From NCBI GenBank assembly GCA_037440065.1, contig JBBIUV010000017.1, positions 62,001 through 126,000 of the forward strand: a stretch of DNA of 64,000 nucleotides. Direction: 5' to 3'. This DNA is from UBA1563 sp037440065. GTDB taxonomy: Bacteria; Bacteroidota; Ignavibacteria; Ignavibacteriales; Ignavibacteriaceae. Below are positions 51,272-60,928 of this stretch, one piece after another. Under the pieces are notes generated by a model that made no database searches, was not told where the DNA came from, and saw only the letters and a program-made list of their open reading frames with translations. The translations under genes and the position numbers were made by a program. Within the stretch, counting starts at the first letter, position 1; each line of letters starts with the position of its first letter.

Positions 51272-53650
51272 TCATAACACAACCCCTATTGCAGAGGTAA
51301 CGGAAATATCCTTAAATGCATTATAACTCAAGTCAATTCTAATTATTCCGAATATTCTTGATATCCCCGCGTACATTTCCCAATATGGTTTGTTCATGGA
51401 AGTCCCAGGTAAATAACTCGAATGGTTCCAGGTTTTTAACACACTTCCGCCGGTAATAAAATCAAGATAGAGATTTGAAATAAAATCCAACCCAAGCGCC
51501 TGGAATGGAATTGAACGCCAGTTATGTTCTAGGTGTAGCGCCGCCAATTGATTGCCTGCAAAGTGGTAAGGTTTTAAACCTTTAAACGCTCCCGGCGGTG
51601 AAAAGAAATCTAACGCCGTATTCGGATTAAATAAATGCTGTGGTCCATAAGTTCCGCTTACTATACCTGCGTCAACAATCACTTCTAAATAAGGAGCAAT
51701 GAACAATTCCTTGTAGAAGGTTTTTGATTTAAGTAAGCCGGTAATTCTCAATTTTTTATAATTGAAATCACTTGCAAATCCTCTATTTGAAATGTCCAAC
51801 TTTGCGCAGAGTCCGCTCTCCGGCAAAAATTGAATCTCCATTGGATCTTTTCCCAATAGAATTTCCAACGAAACTTTTCTATCGCTTCCTTCAGCCACAT
51901 TAGGATTTACTTCCGGAATTCTGTTGGTATTAAAAATACTTTGATACTTCATTGCCGGTAAAGAAGTTTCTTTTTCAGAAACAAATTCTACTTTAGTTGA
52001 AAATGTTTTACTGAATTTTCGATTTATTCCTAAACTAAATCCACTGGCTAAATAATAATTGAAGTGGTCATTGAAACCGAGAGTCACGGCTATTCCGTTA
52101 AGAATATCTGGATAGGGTGTGTAATCGTCCCATGGTTTTGCATTATTAAAAACATTAACATCAAAATCAGTGATGAAAAAATCTTTCGGCGCAACATTAA
52201 GCGACAATTCCCCTTCAACTTTTTTTCTTCGGAAGGAATATCCGCCGGAAAGATCGATCGAAAGAATTTTTTGAAAAAAAGAAGTATTGATTTTCGGTCC
52301 CAGTAGTATTCCGGTAACACGGCTATTGCCAAAGGTGATATGCTTAAATACAAATGAGGAAACAGTTGAAAGAATACTGCTTGAAGTATCCGATTCATCT
52401 TCAGGAAGAAGGGATGAAAGCGCTCCTTTTATTTTGATTATTTTCTCCAGCGTTTTAGTGCTGTCCAAAGTAGCATACGCTTCAGTTTCGCTTTGAGTTA
52501 AAGGGATAGGTTGCAGCGCTTTGATTTCTTCCCTTGTTAGTTCATACGGTTTTACACCTTTGCCAGAAGTGTCGGGTGTGAAACCTCCATACTTTGATGG
52601 CACTGCATGTACAATTGAATCGGGGATTGTTCCGTTAATCTTGTATCCGGTAATGCAGCTTACTTCTTCCCATTGCATTTTATCCAAGGCAAGCAAACCC
52701 TGGAAGCTAAATTCAAACCCCGATTTGGTTTCGATGTAATTGGGGAACCAATAACCATCATACTTGCCAAACTGCTGTACAAATTTTACCGAGAGATCAT
52801 TCACAAAAGGAAAGCGAACTCCTTCGTTAATCTCAAGGTGAACGCTGTTTACGGCATACATTCCACTCTCAATCGTAATCTCCCCTTTTAATAAAGGTTG
52901 AATGGTTGAACGGGGAATTACCTTTATATGGTAGACATCACCGGATTCAGATTCCGAAATGTCTATCAATTTATAATCGTAATAATCAAAGGCATTATCA
53001 GCAAGGGGCAGGTAAATTTTGTTCATAATCAAGGTAAGCGTGTCTTTCGAGAAGTCGATGTAATAACTGTCTGAAATATTAAAGTCCATCGAATGAGTTA
53101 CTTTTTTTTGATTCTCCGTTTTATGTGTAGATAGAATAAACTCCTTTTCCCAGGAGCCGATCTTGTTATATCCCTTTACGAAGGTTTCCTCAATCGCAGC
53201 AACTTCTCCCAAAGATTTCATTATTTTTTTTGCATAGGCGTTGTATTCAAAATTTACTAACCCTTTTCTATTCTCTCTTTTACGTTTGATCGCTTCGCGA
53301 ATCACTCTGTAAGCAATATTCTCGCTTGCATAAACAACCACCTCCCTAAATTTCACTGCTTCAGGCTGCAATTTGATAGTTAGATTTTTTGTCCCGGGAA
53401 GAGAAACGGAAATCGTATCGGTTTTATAACCCACGTAAGAAAAAATTAATTTAAAATTCCCTGCATTTAATCTTAAAACGAATAGTCCGTCAAAATTGGA
53501 AGTAGTTCCGTTGGTGGTTCCGTCTATGCGGATACTTGCATAACCGAGAGGTTTGTTGGATTCTTCATCGAGTATTGAACCGGTGATCTCATATTTCTGA
53601 GCTAAACTTGTGCTTAAAAGGCAAACTAGCAAGAAGAAAGTTTTTATCAC
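51272..53650 (-). CDS. DUF5686 outer membrane protein with carboxypeptidase-regulatory-like domain
   Basis: A 792-residue protein with signal 'FFLLVCLLSTSLAQ'. Residues ~19-95 are a CarboxypepD_reg-like domain ('ITGSILDEESNKPLGYASIR', 'TSNFDGLFVLRLNAGNFKLI', 'FSYVGYKTDTISVSL') as in TonB-linked proteins. The DUF5686 part follows ('AYRVIREAIKRKRENR', 'AYAKKIMKSLGEVAAIEETF'), then a long barrel-like C-terminal half ending in a hydrophobic residue (SAIGVVL). There is no plug domain, so it is not a classic TonB receptor. Its role is probably in outer-membrane transport or assembly. Confidence 0.85.
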   Translation of the reverse strand: MIKTFFLLVCLLSTSLAQKYEITGSILDEESNKPLGYASIRIDGTTNGTTSNFDGLFVLRLNAGNFKLIFSYVGYKTDTISVSLPGTKNLTIKLQPEAVKFREVVVYASENIAYRVIREAIKRKRENRKGLVNFEYNAYAKKIMKSLGEVAAIEETFVKGYNKIGSWEKEFILSTHKTENQKKVTHSMDFNISDSYYIDFSKDTLTLIMNKIYLPLADNAFDYYDYKLIDISESESGDVYHIKVIPRSTIQPLLKGEITIESGMYAVNSVHLEINEGVRFPFVNDLSVKFVQQFGKYDGYWFPNYIETKSGFEFSFQGLLALDKMQWEEVSCITGYKINGTIPDSIVHAVPSKYGGFTPDTSGKGVKPYELTREEIKALQPIPLTQSETEAYATLDSTKTLEKIIKIKGALSSLLPEDESDTSSSILSTVSSFVFKHITFGNSRVTGILLGPKINTSFFQKILSIDLSGGYSFRRKKVEGELSLNVAPKDFFITDFDVNVFNNAKPWDDYTPYPDILNGIAVTLGFNDHFNYYLASGFSLGINRKFSKTFSTKVEFVSEKETSLPAMKYQSIFNTNRIPEVNPNVAEGSDRKVSLEILLGKDPMEIQFLPESGLCAKLDISNRGFASDFNYKKLRITGLLKSKTFYKELFIAPYLEVIVDAGIVSGTYGPQHLFNPNTALDFFSPPGAFKGLKPYHFAGNQLAALHLEHNWRSIPFQALGLDFISNLYLDFITGGSVLKTWNHSSYLPGTSMNKPYWEMYAGISRIFGIIRIDLSYNAFKDISVTSAIGVVL

Positions 53651-53835
53651 AGTTTATCCGATCAGTGTCTAGTTAAGAAATCAATAATTTAAAGTTACGC
53701 AATTCGCCAAATTGTTCAACTAGTTAAAATAAAACCGGTTGGAGGAAAGATTCAGGCGTAACTTGTTATGTGGTAAATTAGAACTAAAGAATTACGAATC
53801 AACTTTCCAACAATCCAACCTCATTGTCTTTACTT

Positions 53836-55680
53836 CTACTTTACTTCTTGCAGACTTTTCAAGAAGACTTCCGCTTTAATAAATCCTGTGAATCTTTCAA
53901 CTTCATGCCCTTTTGAATCGATTAAAATTGTCGTCGGTACACCAATAATTCTATACTTTGTACGCAAAGCATCAACTTCCGGTGAAACGGACTTTGTCAT
54001 ATCAGCTTTTAGACCTTTAAATCTTTTTGATTCCTCAATCACTTTTGCGTCAGAGAAAGTCACCGCATCAAGTTCTTTACATGGGATGCACCAATCGGCA
54101 TAAAAATCTATGATGACCGGCTTCCCTTCATTCTTAGCAAGCGTAACTTGTTCCTCGGTAAACTTCTGCCACTCAATCGATTTCTTTTCAGAAGGAATTA
54201 ATGCAAAAACAGAAAGAGCAAAAATGATTAATGCAAAAAGTGTTTTGAAGATCCTGAATCCCATTAAGTTATTTGCAAGCTTATCAACAAACAATAGATA
54301 GAGTGCGGCAACTAAACCAAACACCGGAAGCAAATAATGCGCAATTTCTTTCGGCAAAATGGGAGAAACAAAATATGCTGCCATTCCGAGTAGTAGCCAT
54401 CCGAAGATATGTTTTACCGCTTCCATCCATTCCCCGGCTTTAGGTAACTTCTTTATCTTGCCTGAGAAAATTGCAAGAAGGAAATAAGGAAGTCCAAGCC
54501 CCATTGCGAGCACAAAGAAGAGAAGAAATCCAAGAAAGACATCTGCTTTAGCTGCAACATAAGTTACTAATCCCAAAACAAAAGGACCAATGCAAGGAGC
54601 CGCAACGATTCCCATTGTTAAGCCCATAAAGAAAGCGCCGAACAATCCCCCTTTTGCTCCGCCAGCCATCATCACCAGCGAATTAGGAAGTTGAAACTCA
54701 TAGACTCCGAACATACTTAACGAAAGCACGATAAAGATGAGCGCAATAAAAAGAATAACAAAAGTATTTTGCAGAAGCGCCCCGAACACTGCGCCGCTTA
54801 ACGCGGTAACCACTCCAATTACAGAATACGTTAACGCCATACCAAGCACATAAAGCAACCCCATCATTACTAGTTTGCTCGTCTTCCCTTCCGCTTGTCC
54901 GCCAAAGTATCCAACCGTTATCGGAATAAGAGGATAAACGCAAGGAGTAAGATTAAGCGCGAGTCCACCGAGAAATACAAAAATTAAACTGAGAAGTAGA
55001 CTACTTTTTTCCAGCGTTGAAAAGATTGAATCATCATTTTGTGTGTTCATTCCTTTCGGAGTCTCGAACGAAGTAAGTTCAGTCTTAGCAGATGTGTCTG
55101 ATTCAACAGCAGATACAAGCGTTACTCCGCTGACAGGAACAATTAGAGTATCGGCTGCATCATTAGGCGGCATACACGTTTGATTATTGCACGCTTGATA
55201 TTGAAATTGAACTATAACTTTATACTTCCCTTCTTTAATTCCGGCTGGAATTTTTAACGCTCCCTGCACTTCAACCTCATTTTCATAAACCGAAAGAGGT
55301 TTATCACTGATGTCGAGTTTAATTTCTTTTCCTTTTGGATAAACAACACTTCTAAAAGAAATTTTCTCTAGTGATAAAGCTGTTAATTTGGAGGGAATAA
55401 GAAAATCTTCGTTCGGTTTATTTGAGTTGATATGCCAACCAGGGCTTACAACGACTTTCACGGAAACTGAAACTTCACTCCCAGGACGAATTGTATCCTT
55501 TGTTGTTAATGATGCTTTTATAATAGCCTGCTGTCCACCAAACTGAGCGAATGAAGCAATCGGCAGTAGGAAATAAGCAAACAACAGTAAAAACCATTTA
55601 CCTTTAACACCTTTGACTTTTGACCTTTGCCTTTTGACTTTCAACTCGTAACTTTTCACTTTATACGTTCTACTTTCCAC
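53836..55680 (-). CDS. dsbD: Thiol:disulfide interchange protein DsbD
   Basis: A 614-residue transmembrane reductant conveyor. The N-terminal periplasmic domain has 'ACNNQTCMPPNDAADTLIVP' with the reactive Cys pair. About eight membrane helices follow, with Cys in 'LTPCVYPLIPITVGYFGG' and 'GIVAAPCIGPFVLGLV'. The C-terminal thioredoxin domain has 'IDFYADWCIPCKELDAVTFS' (WCIPC) and 'IIGVPTTILID'. It moves electrons from thioredoxin to periplasmic proteins. The first ~30 residues before the signal helix are an odd Lys/Arg-rich extension derived from a low-complexity tract, so the real start may lie later. nadE is 6 nt upstream. Confidence 0.93.
   Translation of the reverse strand: MESRTYKVKSYELKVKRQRSKVKGVKGKWFLLLFAYFLLPIASFAQFGGQQAIIKASLTTKDTIRPGSEVSVSVKVVVSPGWHINSNKPNEDFLIPSKLTALSLEKISFRSVVYPKGKEIKLDISDKPLSVYENEVEVQGALKIPAGIKEGKYKVIVQFQYQACNNQTCMPPNDAADTLIVPVSGVTLVSAVESDTSAKTELTSFETPKGMNTQNDDSIFSTLEKSSLLLSLIFVFLGGLALNLTPCVYPLIPITVGYFGGQAEGKTSKLVMMGLLYVLGMALTYSVIGVVTALSGAVFGALLQNTFVILFIALIFIVLSLSMFGVYEFQLPNSLVMMAGGAKGGLFGAFFMGLTMGIVAAPCIGPFVLGLVTYVAAKADVFLGFLLFFVLAMGLGLPYFLLAIFSGKIKKLPKAGEWMEAVKHIFGWLLLGMAAYFVSPILPKEIAHYLLPVFGLVAALYLLFVDKLANNLMGFRIFKTLFALIIFALSVFALIPSEKKSIEWQKFTEEQVTLAKNEGKPVIIDFYADWCIPCKELDAVTFSDAKVIEESKRFKGLKADMTKSVSPEVDALRTKYRIIGVPTTILIDSKGHEVERFTGFIKAEVFLKSLQEVK
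55601..55680. repeat. Low-complexity near-tandem tract (AAAGTNAAAAG-like words)
   Basis: On the minus strand degenerate words of the type GTAGAAAGT/AAAGTGAAAAGT/AAAGTCAAAAGG recur every 7-10 bases. They are translated as 'KVKSYELKVKRQRSKVKGVK' at the DsbD N-terminus. Similar words occur just after the dsbD stop (53815-53835) and just after the gcvP stop (4315-4340), suggesting a dispersed repeat type. Confidence 0.5.
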
Positions 55681-55686
55681 TATTTC

Positions 55687-57324
55687 TTATTTTCTCCATC
55701 CTTGCACAATCGGGAAACGTCTGCCGTATCCGAAAGCTTTGTTTGATACACGCAGCGCGGGGGCTGCTTGTTTTCGTTTAAATTCATTAAGATCAACCAA
55801 GCGAAGAACTTTGGTAACCATTTCACGATCTCCGAGCACCTCGCTAATTTCATTTATCTCTTTATTTTCTTCTAAATACATTCGCAAAATTTGATCCAAC
55901 AATTCGTACGGCGGAAGAGAATCCTGATCCGTTTGGTTAGGCTTCAATTCTGCCGAAGGTGCTTTGGTCAATATTTCATCCGGAATAATTTCTTTATCTC
56001 TGTTAATAAATCTTGCAATGCGGTAAAGATCGGATTTATAAACATCCGCGATCACCGCGAGCCCGCCGCACATATCTCCATAAAGCGTTGCATATCCAAC
56101 TCCCATCTCCGATTTATTTCCCGTAGAGAGAAGAAGATATTTAAATTTATTTGAAAGAGCCATCAGCAAAAGTCCGCGTGTGCGAGACTGCAGGTTTTCT
56201 TCAGTTATGTCTTCCGGTTTATTACCAAATAACGGCTGTAGGGTTTCGAGAGTTTTATCAACCACAGGCTGAATAGAAATTTTGTTTGATAAGATGCCGA
56301 GATTCTCAATAAGTTTCTCGGAATCTTTCACACTCCCTTCGGAGGAATATTTGGAAGGAAGCATTACAACATTAACGTTTTCATTCCCCACAGCTTGCAC
56401 GGCAAAGTATGTGACCATAGCGGAATCAAGTCCGCCGCTCAGTCCGATCAATACTTTTTTGAAATTAAGTTTTCTACAGTATTCTTTTATGCCGAAGATG
56501 AGAGCGTCGTGAATTTCTTCTTCAAAACTGCGTTCAACTTTCGTTACCGGCTCGTATTTTACTTTCGTATCATAAAGGATATAATCTTCGTCAAAGTTTT
56601 TTCCAAGCTGAATTAAGTTGCCTTCATTATCAAAACACATAGAAGCGCCGTCAAAGATAAGATCAGTCTGAGCGCCAACATTACAAACGTATGCTAAACC
56701 GACTTTATCTTTTTTCGTAAGCGTTTCAAGCATCTCCAATCGAGCTTGCCGTTTGCCGTAAGAGTAAGGACTCGCAGAAATATTTATCAGAAACGTTGCT
56801 TTCTTGTCAAGCAATCGTTCAACCGGATCGTTGGAGTAAAGCCGCTTTTTCCAATAATCTTTATCATTCCAAATATCTTCGCAAATTGAAATGCCGAGTT
56901 TTTCTCCCTTGAACTCGTGGACAAAAACATCCCGTGCAGACTCAAAGTAACGCATCTCGTCAAATACATCGTAATTTGGAATTAACGTTTTATGTTGAAC
57001 AAATTGAATTTTGCCATCGTAGCAAAGAAGTGCTGCGTTAAAGAGATTAGTTCCAACAAGATCATCTTCTTCCGCTAAGGAGCCGAAGAGTAGTCCAACT
57101 GAACTTGTAATTGCGGCAATTTCATGTTCGGCAGAATTAACCGCTTCTCGAAATTCTTTTTTTTCTACTAAATCAAGAGGTGAGTAACCCGGTAAAGCAA
57201 GTTCTGGGAAGATTACAAGATCGGCACCGTCATTAATGGCTTTGCGGTAACCGTTAATTATTTTTTCTTTGTTCCCTTTAATATCCCCAATAATAGGATC
57301 AATCTGGAAGAGTGCGAGTTTCAT
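55687..57324 (-). CDS. nadE: Glutamine-dependent NAD+ synthetase
   Basis: A 545-residue two-domain enzyme. The N-terminal nitrilase domain has the triad Glu41 ('IFPELALPGYSP'), Lys112 ('QHKTLIPNYDVFDE') and Cys148 ('GISICEDIWND'), which frees ammonia from glutamine. The C-terminal synthetase has the PP-loop 'GLSGGLDSAMV', 'STGNKSEMGVGYATLYGD' and 'KAPSAELKPNQTDQDSLPPY'. It makes NAD from nicotinate adenine dinucleotide. The upstream TAACTTTG (57354-57347) is an exact -7-type box without a clear TTG partner. Confidence 0.96.
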   Translation of the reverse strand: MKLALFQIDPIIGDIKGNKEKIINGYRKAINDGADLVIFPELALPGYSPLDLVEKKEFREAVNSAEHEIAAITSSVGLLFGSLAEEDDLVGTNLFNAALLCYDGKIQFVQHKTLIPNYDVFDEMRYFESARDVFVHEFKGEKLGISICEDIWNDKDYWKKRLYSNDPVERLLDKKATFLINISASPYSYGKRQARLEMLETLTKKDKVGLAYVCNVGAQTDLIFDGASMCFDNEGNLIQLGKNFDEDYILYDTKVKYEPVTKVERSFEEEIHDALIFGIKEYCRKLNFKKVLIGLSGGLDSAMVTYFAVQAVGNENVNVVMLPSKYSSEGSVKDSEKLIENLGILSNKISIQPVVDKTLETLQPLFGNKPEDITEENLQSRTRGLLLMALSNKFKYLLLSTGNKSEMGVGYATLYGDMCGGLAVIADVYKSDLYRIARFINRDKEIIPDEILTKAPSAELKPNQTDQDSLPPYELLDQILRMYLEENKEINEISEVLGDREMVTKVLRLVDLNEFKRKQAAPALRVSNKAFGYGRRFPIVQGWRK

Positions 57325-57346
57325 AGAATTAATCTTTTTTTTAATT

Positions 57347-57354
57347 CAAAGTTA
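57347..57354 (-). promoter_or_regulatory. Possible -7 box (TAACTTTG) of nadE
   Basis: An exact TAnnTTTG match on the minus strand, 22 nt before the nadE ATG. No TTG lies 19-21 nt upstream, so support is partial. Confidence 0.35.
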
Positions 57355-57421
57355 AAAAGATTGAATGAGACTGTGAAACTCCACAGGAAGTTGATGCTTT
57401 ATGTTTGAGAAGTAATGGCAA

Positions 57422-58333
57422 TCAACGATTCAATTTTAGTCCTTCAACTCTCATCTTAGTTTCATAAACCGCGTTGGTTTCATCCTCGGTTAGAAATAAT
57501 GTTTTATAATCGCTTCCACCAAATTCTATGTTGCTTGGTTTTAATCCCGGGGTTTTAATTTTGTATGAAATTTTTCCGCTTGGATCAATAACATAAACTG
57601 CACCGCCGCCAAAATGAGCTACATACAAATTTTCATTTTTGTCGAACGCAATTCCATCCGGATCGCCACCAGGCAATTCTACAAAGGTGGTTTGCTTTTC
57701 AAGTGAACCATCTTTCGCAACAGAATATTTTAATACTCTACTCTTTGCCGATTCACACACAAACACTGTTTTAAAATCCTTTGAGAAAGTAATTCCATTC
57801 GGGAAAGCTAAATCTTGAGCAACAAGAACAACTTCCCGTGTATCTTTTTTCACCATGAAAACTCTTCCATCAAGCGTATCTTTATTGTAGCTTTTGGGAT
57901 CAGTGAAATAGAGATTTCCTTTATTGTCAAAAGCTAAATCGTTCGGACGGTTAAATTGCTTTCTTGCGAATCCCGAAGCATAGACTTCAGATCTACCATC
58001 CGGAAAAATTTTTAAAATTGCGCCGATTCCATAATCACATGCGTAAATACTTCCATCTGCTCCAACAGTCAAACCATTTGTTTGGTTTATCGTTAACGGT
58101 TCATCTGATTTAGCAAGAAAGATTTCTGCTTTCCCATCGGTAACTTTTGTAATCCATCTCCCGTAGCAACTTGACGAATAAAGCGTTCCGTTTCCGTCCC
58201 AAGCCGGTCCTTCAGGAAATTTTTGATCTTCCGCTAATTTGGTCCAAAGCGGTTCACGTGTTGTCACATCAGACAGATTTTGTGCAAAATTCATTACCGT
58301 TACACAGACCATTAAGAATAATATATTTTTCAT
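57422..58333 (-). CDS. SMP-30/gluconolactonase-like beta-propeller protein, exported
   Basis: A 303-residue protein with signal 'ILFLMVCVTVMNFAQ'. 'KFPEGPAWDGNGTLYSSSCY' holds the metal-binding Glu of the SMP-30 family. 'NQTNGLTVGADGSIYACDYG', 'FNRPNDLAFDNKGNLYFTDP' and 'PNGITFSKDFKTVFVCESAK' carry the Asn/Asp ligands, and 'GDPDGIAFDKNENLYVAHFG' completes the six-bladed propeller. It is probably a periplasmic lactonase; the substrate is unknown. The ATG overlaps the LolA-like stop (ATGA), so it belongs to that operon. Confidence 0.9.
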   Translation of the reverse strand: MKNILFLMVCVTVMNFAQNLSDVTTREPLWTKLAEDQKFPEGPAWDGNGTLYSSSCYGRWITKVTDGKAEIFLAKSDEPLTINQTNGLTVGADGSIYACDYGIGAILKIFPDGRSEVYASGFARKQFNRPNDLAFDNKGNLYFTDPKSYNKDTLDGRVFMVKKDTREVVLVAQDLAFPNGITFSKDFKTVFVCESAKSRVLKYSVAKDGSLEKQTTFVELPGGDPDGIAFDKNENLYVAHFGGGAVYVIDPSGKISYKIKTPGLKPSNIEFGGSDYKTLFLTEDETNAVYETKMRVEGLKLNR

Positions 58334-59028
58334 TTCTTCTCCTTTTTATCTTCAAAGATTGAATCATCAATCCCCGTATTTACTTTATAATTTTTGTAGG
58401 TCACTTTAACAGTACCTTTGGTGAGTTTAGTTTTTTTTCTTTGCGAATGTTCCGGATCGTCTTGATTTTCGCCATCCATCTGTCCCCCCATATTCATTTT
58501 GCTCACATCAAAACTGAAAATCATTTGCGAAGGAAGCGGTTGATTCAACTCAGACGAATATTCAAAATCAATAACAAAAGTGCCGTTCATCTTTGTGGTT
58601 GACTCAACTTTTTTAATTACATATTTTTTTTTGTCAATCCAAACCGTTGAAAGGATCACTTCATTCACTTCTCCTAACGGGATAACCTTTACTACCGCAC
58701 AACTTATTCCTCCGACGGTTTCGTCTCTTTCATAAAAACTGGTGTGTGCTTTCTTAAATAACGAATGAGGAGTGAAATTCAATCCTTCTTTAGGAAGCAT
58801 TGCAAAGCCTTGCGATTTGATCTTCACTTTATCGGGTTGTTTAAATAATATCTTTGCTTCGGTTGGTGGGACTTTTAAAAAATTAACATCCACAATTATC
58901 TGTGCATCAACTTGGTAATCCTTCACTTCACTGAATTTCTTTTTCACTTTATCGATGATGTCCTGTCCGTCTTTCGTCTGTGGGTACACGATCTGAACGA
59001 ACAAAAACAGCGTTAATAAATATTTCAT
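58330..59028 (-). CDS. LolA-like outer-membrane lipoprotein carrier family protein
   Basis: A 232-residue exported protein (signal 'LLTLFLFVQIVYPQT'). 'GQDIIDKVKKKFSEVKDYQV' then 'LFKQPDKVKIKSQGFAMLPK' and 'VILSTVWIDKKKYVIKKVES' follow the half-barrel LolA/LolB order. A Met/Asp-rich insertion ('MNMGGQMDGENQDD') near residue 185 is not typical. It could carry lipids or lipoproteins across the periplasm. Downstream of an ABC-2 exporter and overlapping the SMP-30 gene. Confidence 0.78.
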   Translation of the reverse strand: MKYLLTLFLFVQIVYPQTKDGQDIIDKVKKKFSEVKDYQVDAQIIVDVNFLKVPPTEAKILFKQPDKVKIKSQGFAMLPKEGLNFTPHSLFKKAHTSFYERDETVGGISCAVVKVIPLGEVNEVILSTVWIDKKKYVIKKVESTTKMNGTFVIDFEYSSELNQPLPSQMIFSFDVSKMNMGGQMDGENQDDPEHSQRKKTKLTKGTVKVTYKNYKVNTGIDDSIFEDKKEKK

Positions 59029-59053
59029 TCTGACTCCAATATTTCTAAAATCT

Positions 59054-59890
59054 TTATGTAAGGATATCTTTTCTCTTGAAAATGAAAAGGGTTATTCCGA
59101 AAAACCCAAGTATATGACCCGAAAGTACTAGTATGTTTTTCAGAACTTCATTATAACTTACCGGATCGTCAAATATTAATCTCCAGGTAGCCATATAGTT
59201 TGTGAACAAGTATGGACTTATCGTTCTGAAAAAATCAATATTAATAGCCGAAAAAATTGTAAAGATGATGATGACCGTCATAGTAGTAACAATTGGTCCG
59301 ATTGCGTTTTCAACAAGAGAAGAAAAAAGAAAACCAAGAGATAACACAACACTCATGCTCAATCCAGCGGAGAGGTAGGCAAATCCAAACCGCCACAAAG
59401 CATCATCCTTAGTAAAAATGATTATCTTATCGCTCACCACGATCAACTCACCGGTCCCAAAAATCAAGAAACCCAATCCCAGACTGATTACTGCAAGCCA
59501 AAGCACAAGAAGGTTTGTATAAATTAAGCCAGCAATAAACTTTGCGCTTACTAACTTTGTACGAGAAACCGGTCGAGTGATAAGCATCCGGTATGTTCCG
59601 GCAGTTGCTTCTCCAGCAAGTAAATCCCCAGCAACAAGAGCAATTAAAAATGGAATGTGAATCGTTAAACTTCCAAGGATGAAATACGAAATCAGGTACC
59701 CGTTGAGTAAATTTCCAACGAAAACAAAATTCTGCTGAATGTTTTGAGTAAGACGTTCAAGGAAATGCTCTCCTTGGAGATACATAGCAAGCTGAATAAC
59801 TGCAACCAATCCACCAATTGCCATAAATCCGATATAAGTTCTCCACTTACGAAATATTTTAGTTAATTCAATTTTAACGAGTGTATACAT
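59054..59890 (-). CDS. ABC-2 type transporter permease
   Basis: A 278-residue membrane protein with six hydrophobic segments. It begins 'VKIELTKIFRKWRTYIGFMA', the usual ABC-2 start. 'LVAGDLLAGEATAGTYRMLI' + 'TRPVSRTKLVSAKFIAG' is the conserved cytoplasmic loop that meets the ATPase. The ATG overlaps the ATPase stop (TAATG). It is probably an exporter of a lipid, peptide or ion; the substrate is unknown. Confidence 0.88.
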   Translation of the reverse strand: MYTLVKIELTKIFRKWRTYIGFMAIGGLVAVIQLAMYLQGEHFLERLTQNIQQNFVFVGNLLNGYLISYFILGSLTIHIPFLIALVAGDLLAGEATAGTYRMLITRPVSRTKLVSAKFIAGLIYTNLLVLWLAVISLGLGFLIFGTGELIVVSDKIIIFTKDDALWRFGFAYLSAGLSMSVVLSLGFLFSSLVENAIGPIVTTMTVIIIFTIFSAINIDFFRTISPYLFTNYMATWRLIFDDPVSYNEVLKNILVLSGHILGFFGITLFIFKRKDILT

Positions 59891-60804
59891 TATGCTCCCT
59901 TCTCGGTCAAAAGGAGAAAATATTCTTCAAGCGAACGTTTTGGAACGATCGAATGAACATTAATTCCCTGTTCAACTAAAAATTTATTTAAAGGTGCGAT
60001 CTCTTCTTTTTCTAAAAAGAATAGTATCTGATAATCGCCGAAAGATTCAATCTTTTTGTGCCATTGAGTTTCTGATAACATTGTTTTTACTTTTTCAATT
60101 TCATCAACTTCAAAAGTAACTTTTAGATTTGTCGCGTTTAATAATTCTTGTGTGGATCCTTCAACAACGGTTGTGCCTTTATTGATTATGATCATCCGGT
60201 TGGCAACAAGTTCAACTTCCGCTAAAATGTGTGAAGAAAGAAAAATTGTTTTTTGCTTTTCTTTAGCGAGATGAATGATGAGCTCACGGATTTCTTTCAT
60301 CCCTTGTGGATCAAGTCCTGTGGTTGGTTCATCGAGAATTATTAAATCTGGATCGTGGAGAAGTGCTTGCCCTAAACCAAGACGTTGTTTCATGCCATGT
60401 GAGAAAGTTTTCACTTTACTTTTCGCTCGCTTTTCAAGTCCAACAGTTTCAAGAATCTCCATAATTCTTTTATTTGAAGTGTCGCAGCCTGAAATTTGTC
60501 CAAGTATTTCTAAATTTTTATATGCCGATAAATAACCGTAAAAATCCGGTTTCTCAACAATGGCACCGATCCTCCTTAGAATTTCATTGCGTTTTTGTTT
60601 CAAAGGTTGATCAAAAATTTTTATTGTTCCGGAGGTTGGGTTAATCAACGTCATGAACATTCTTATGGTAGTGCTTTTTCCGGCTCCATTTGGACCAAGA
60701 AATCCGAAAATATCCCCCTGATAAACATTTAATGCCAAATCGTTTACGGCGGTAAGGTCTTTAAATTTTTTAGTAAGATTTTGAACTTCAATTACTTTTT
60801 GCAT
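59890..60804 (-). CDS. ABC transporter ATPase (ABC-2 exporter, DrrA/CcmA-like)
   Basis: A 304-residue ATPase. Walker A is 'LGPNGAGKSTTIRMFM', the signature is 'TFSHGMKQRLGLGQAL', and Walker B is 'LIILDEPTTGLDPQGMKEIR', with 'IFLSSHILAEVELVANRMII' as the switch region. The ~90-residue C-terminal extension is common in export ATPases of this type. The ATG five codons into the frame gives the standard 'MQKVIEVQNLTKKFK' start. It pairs with the overlapping permease. Confidence 0.93.
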   Translation of the reverse strand: MQKVIEVQNLTKKFKDLTAVNDLALNVYQGDIFGFLGPNGAGKSTTIRMFMTLINPTSGTIKIFDQPLKQKRNEILRRIGAIVEKPDFYGYLSAYKNLEILGQISGCDTSNKRIMEILETVGLEKRAKSKVKTFSHGMKQRLGLGQALLHDPDLIILDEPTTGLDPQGMKEIRELIIHLAKEKQKTIFLSSHILAEVELVANRMIIINKGTTVVEGSTQELLNATNLKVTFEVDEIEKVKTMLSETQWHKKIESFGDYQILFFLEKEEIAPLNKFLVEQGINVHSIVPKRSLEEYFLLLTEKGA

Positions 60805-60928
60805 CCGCAATTCTTCCATTTAGAAATTTCAAATTGAAAACCCTTTTGTAAAAATAACGGTTTTAGCTAAATCTAACTTATTAAATTGATGAACGGTAAA
60901 TTTTAAGGAAGTACTTTAAAGGAAAGGA

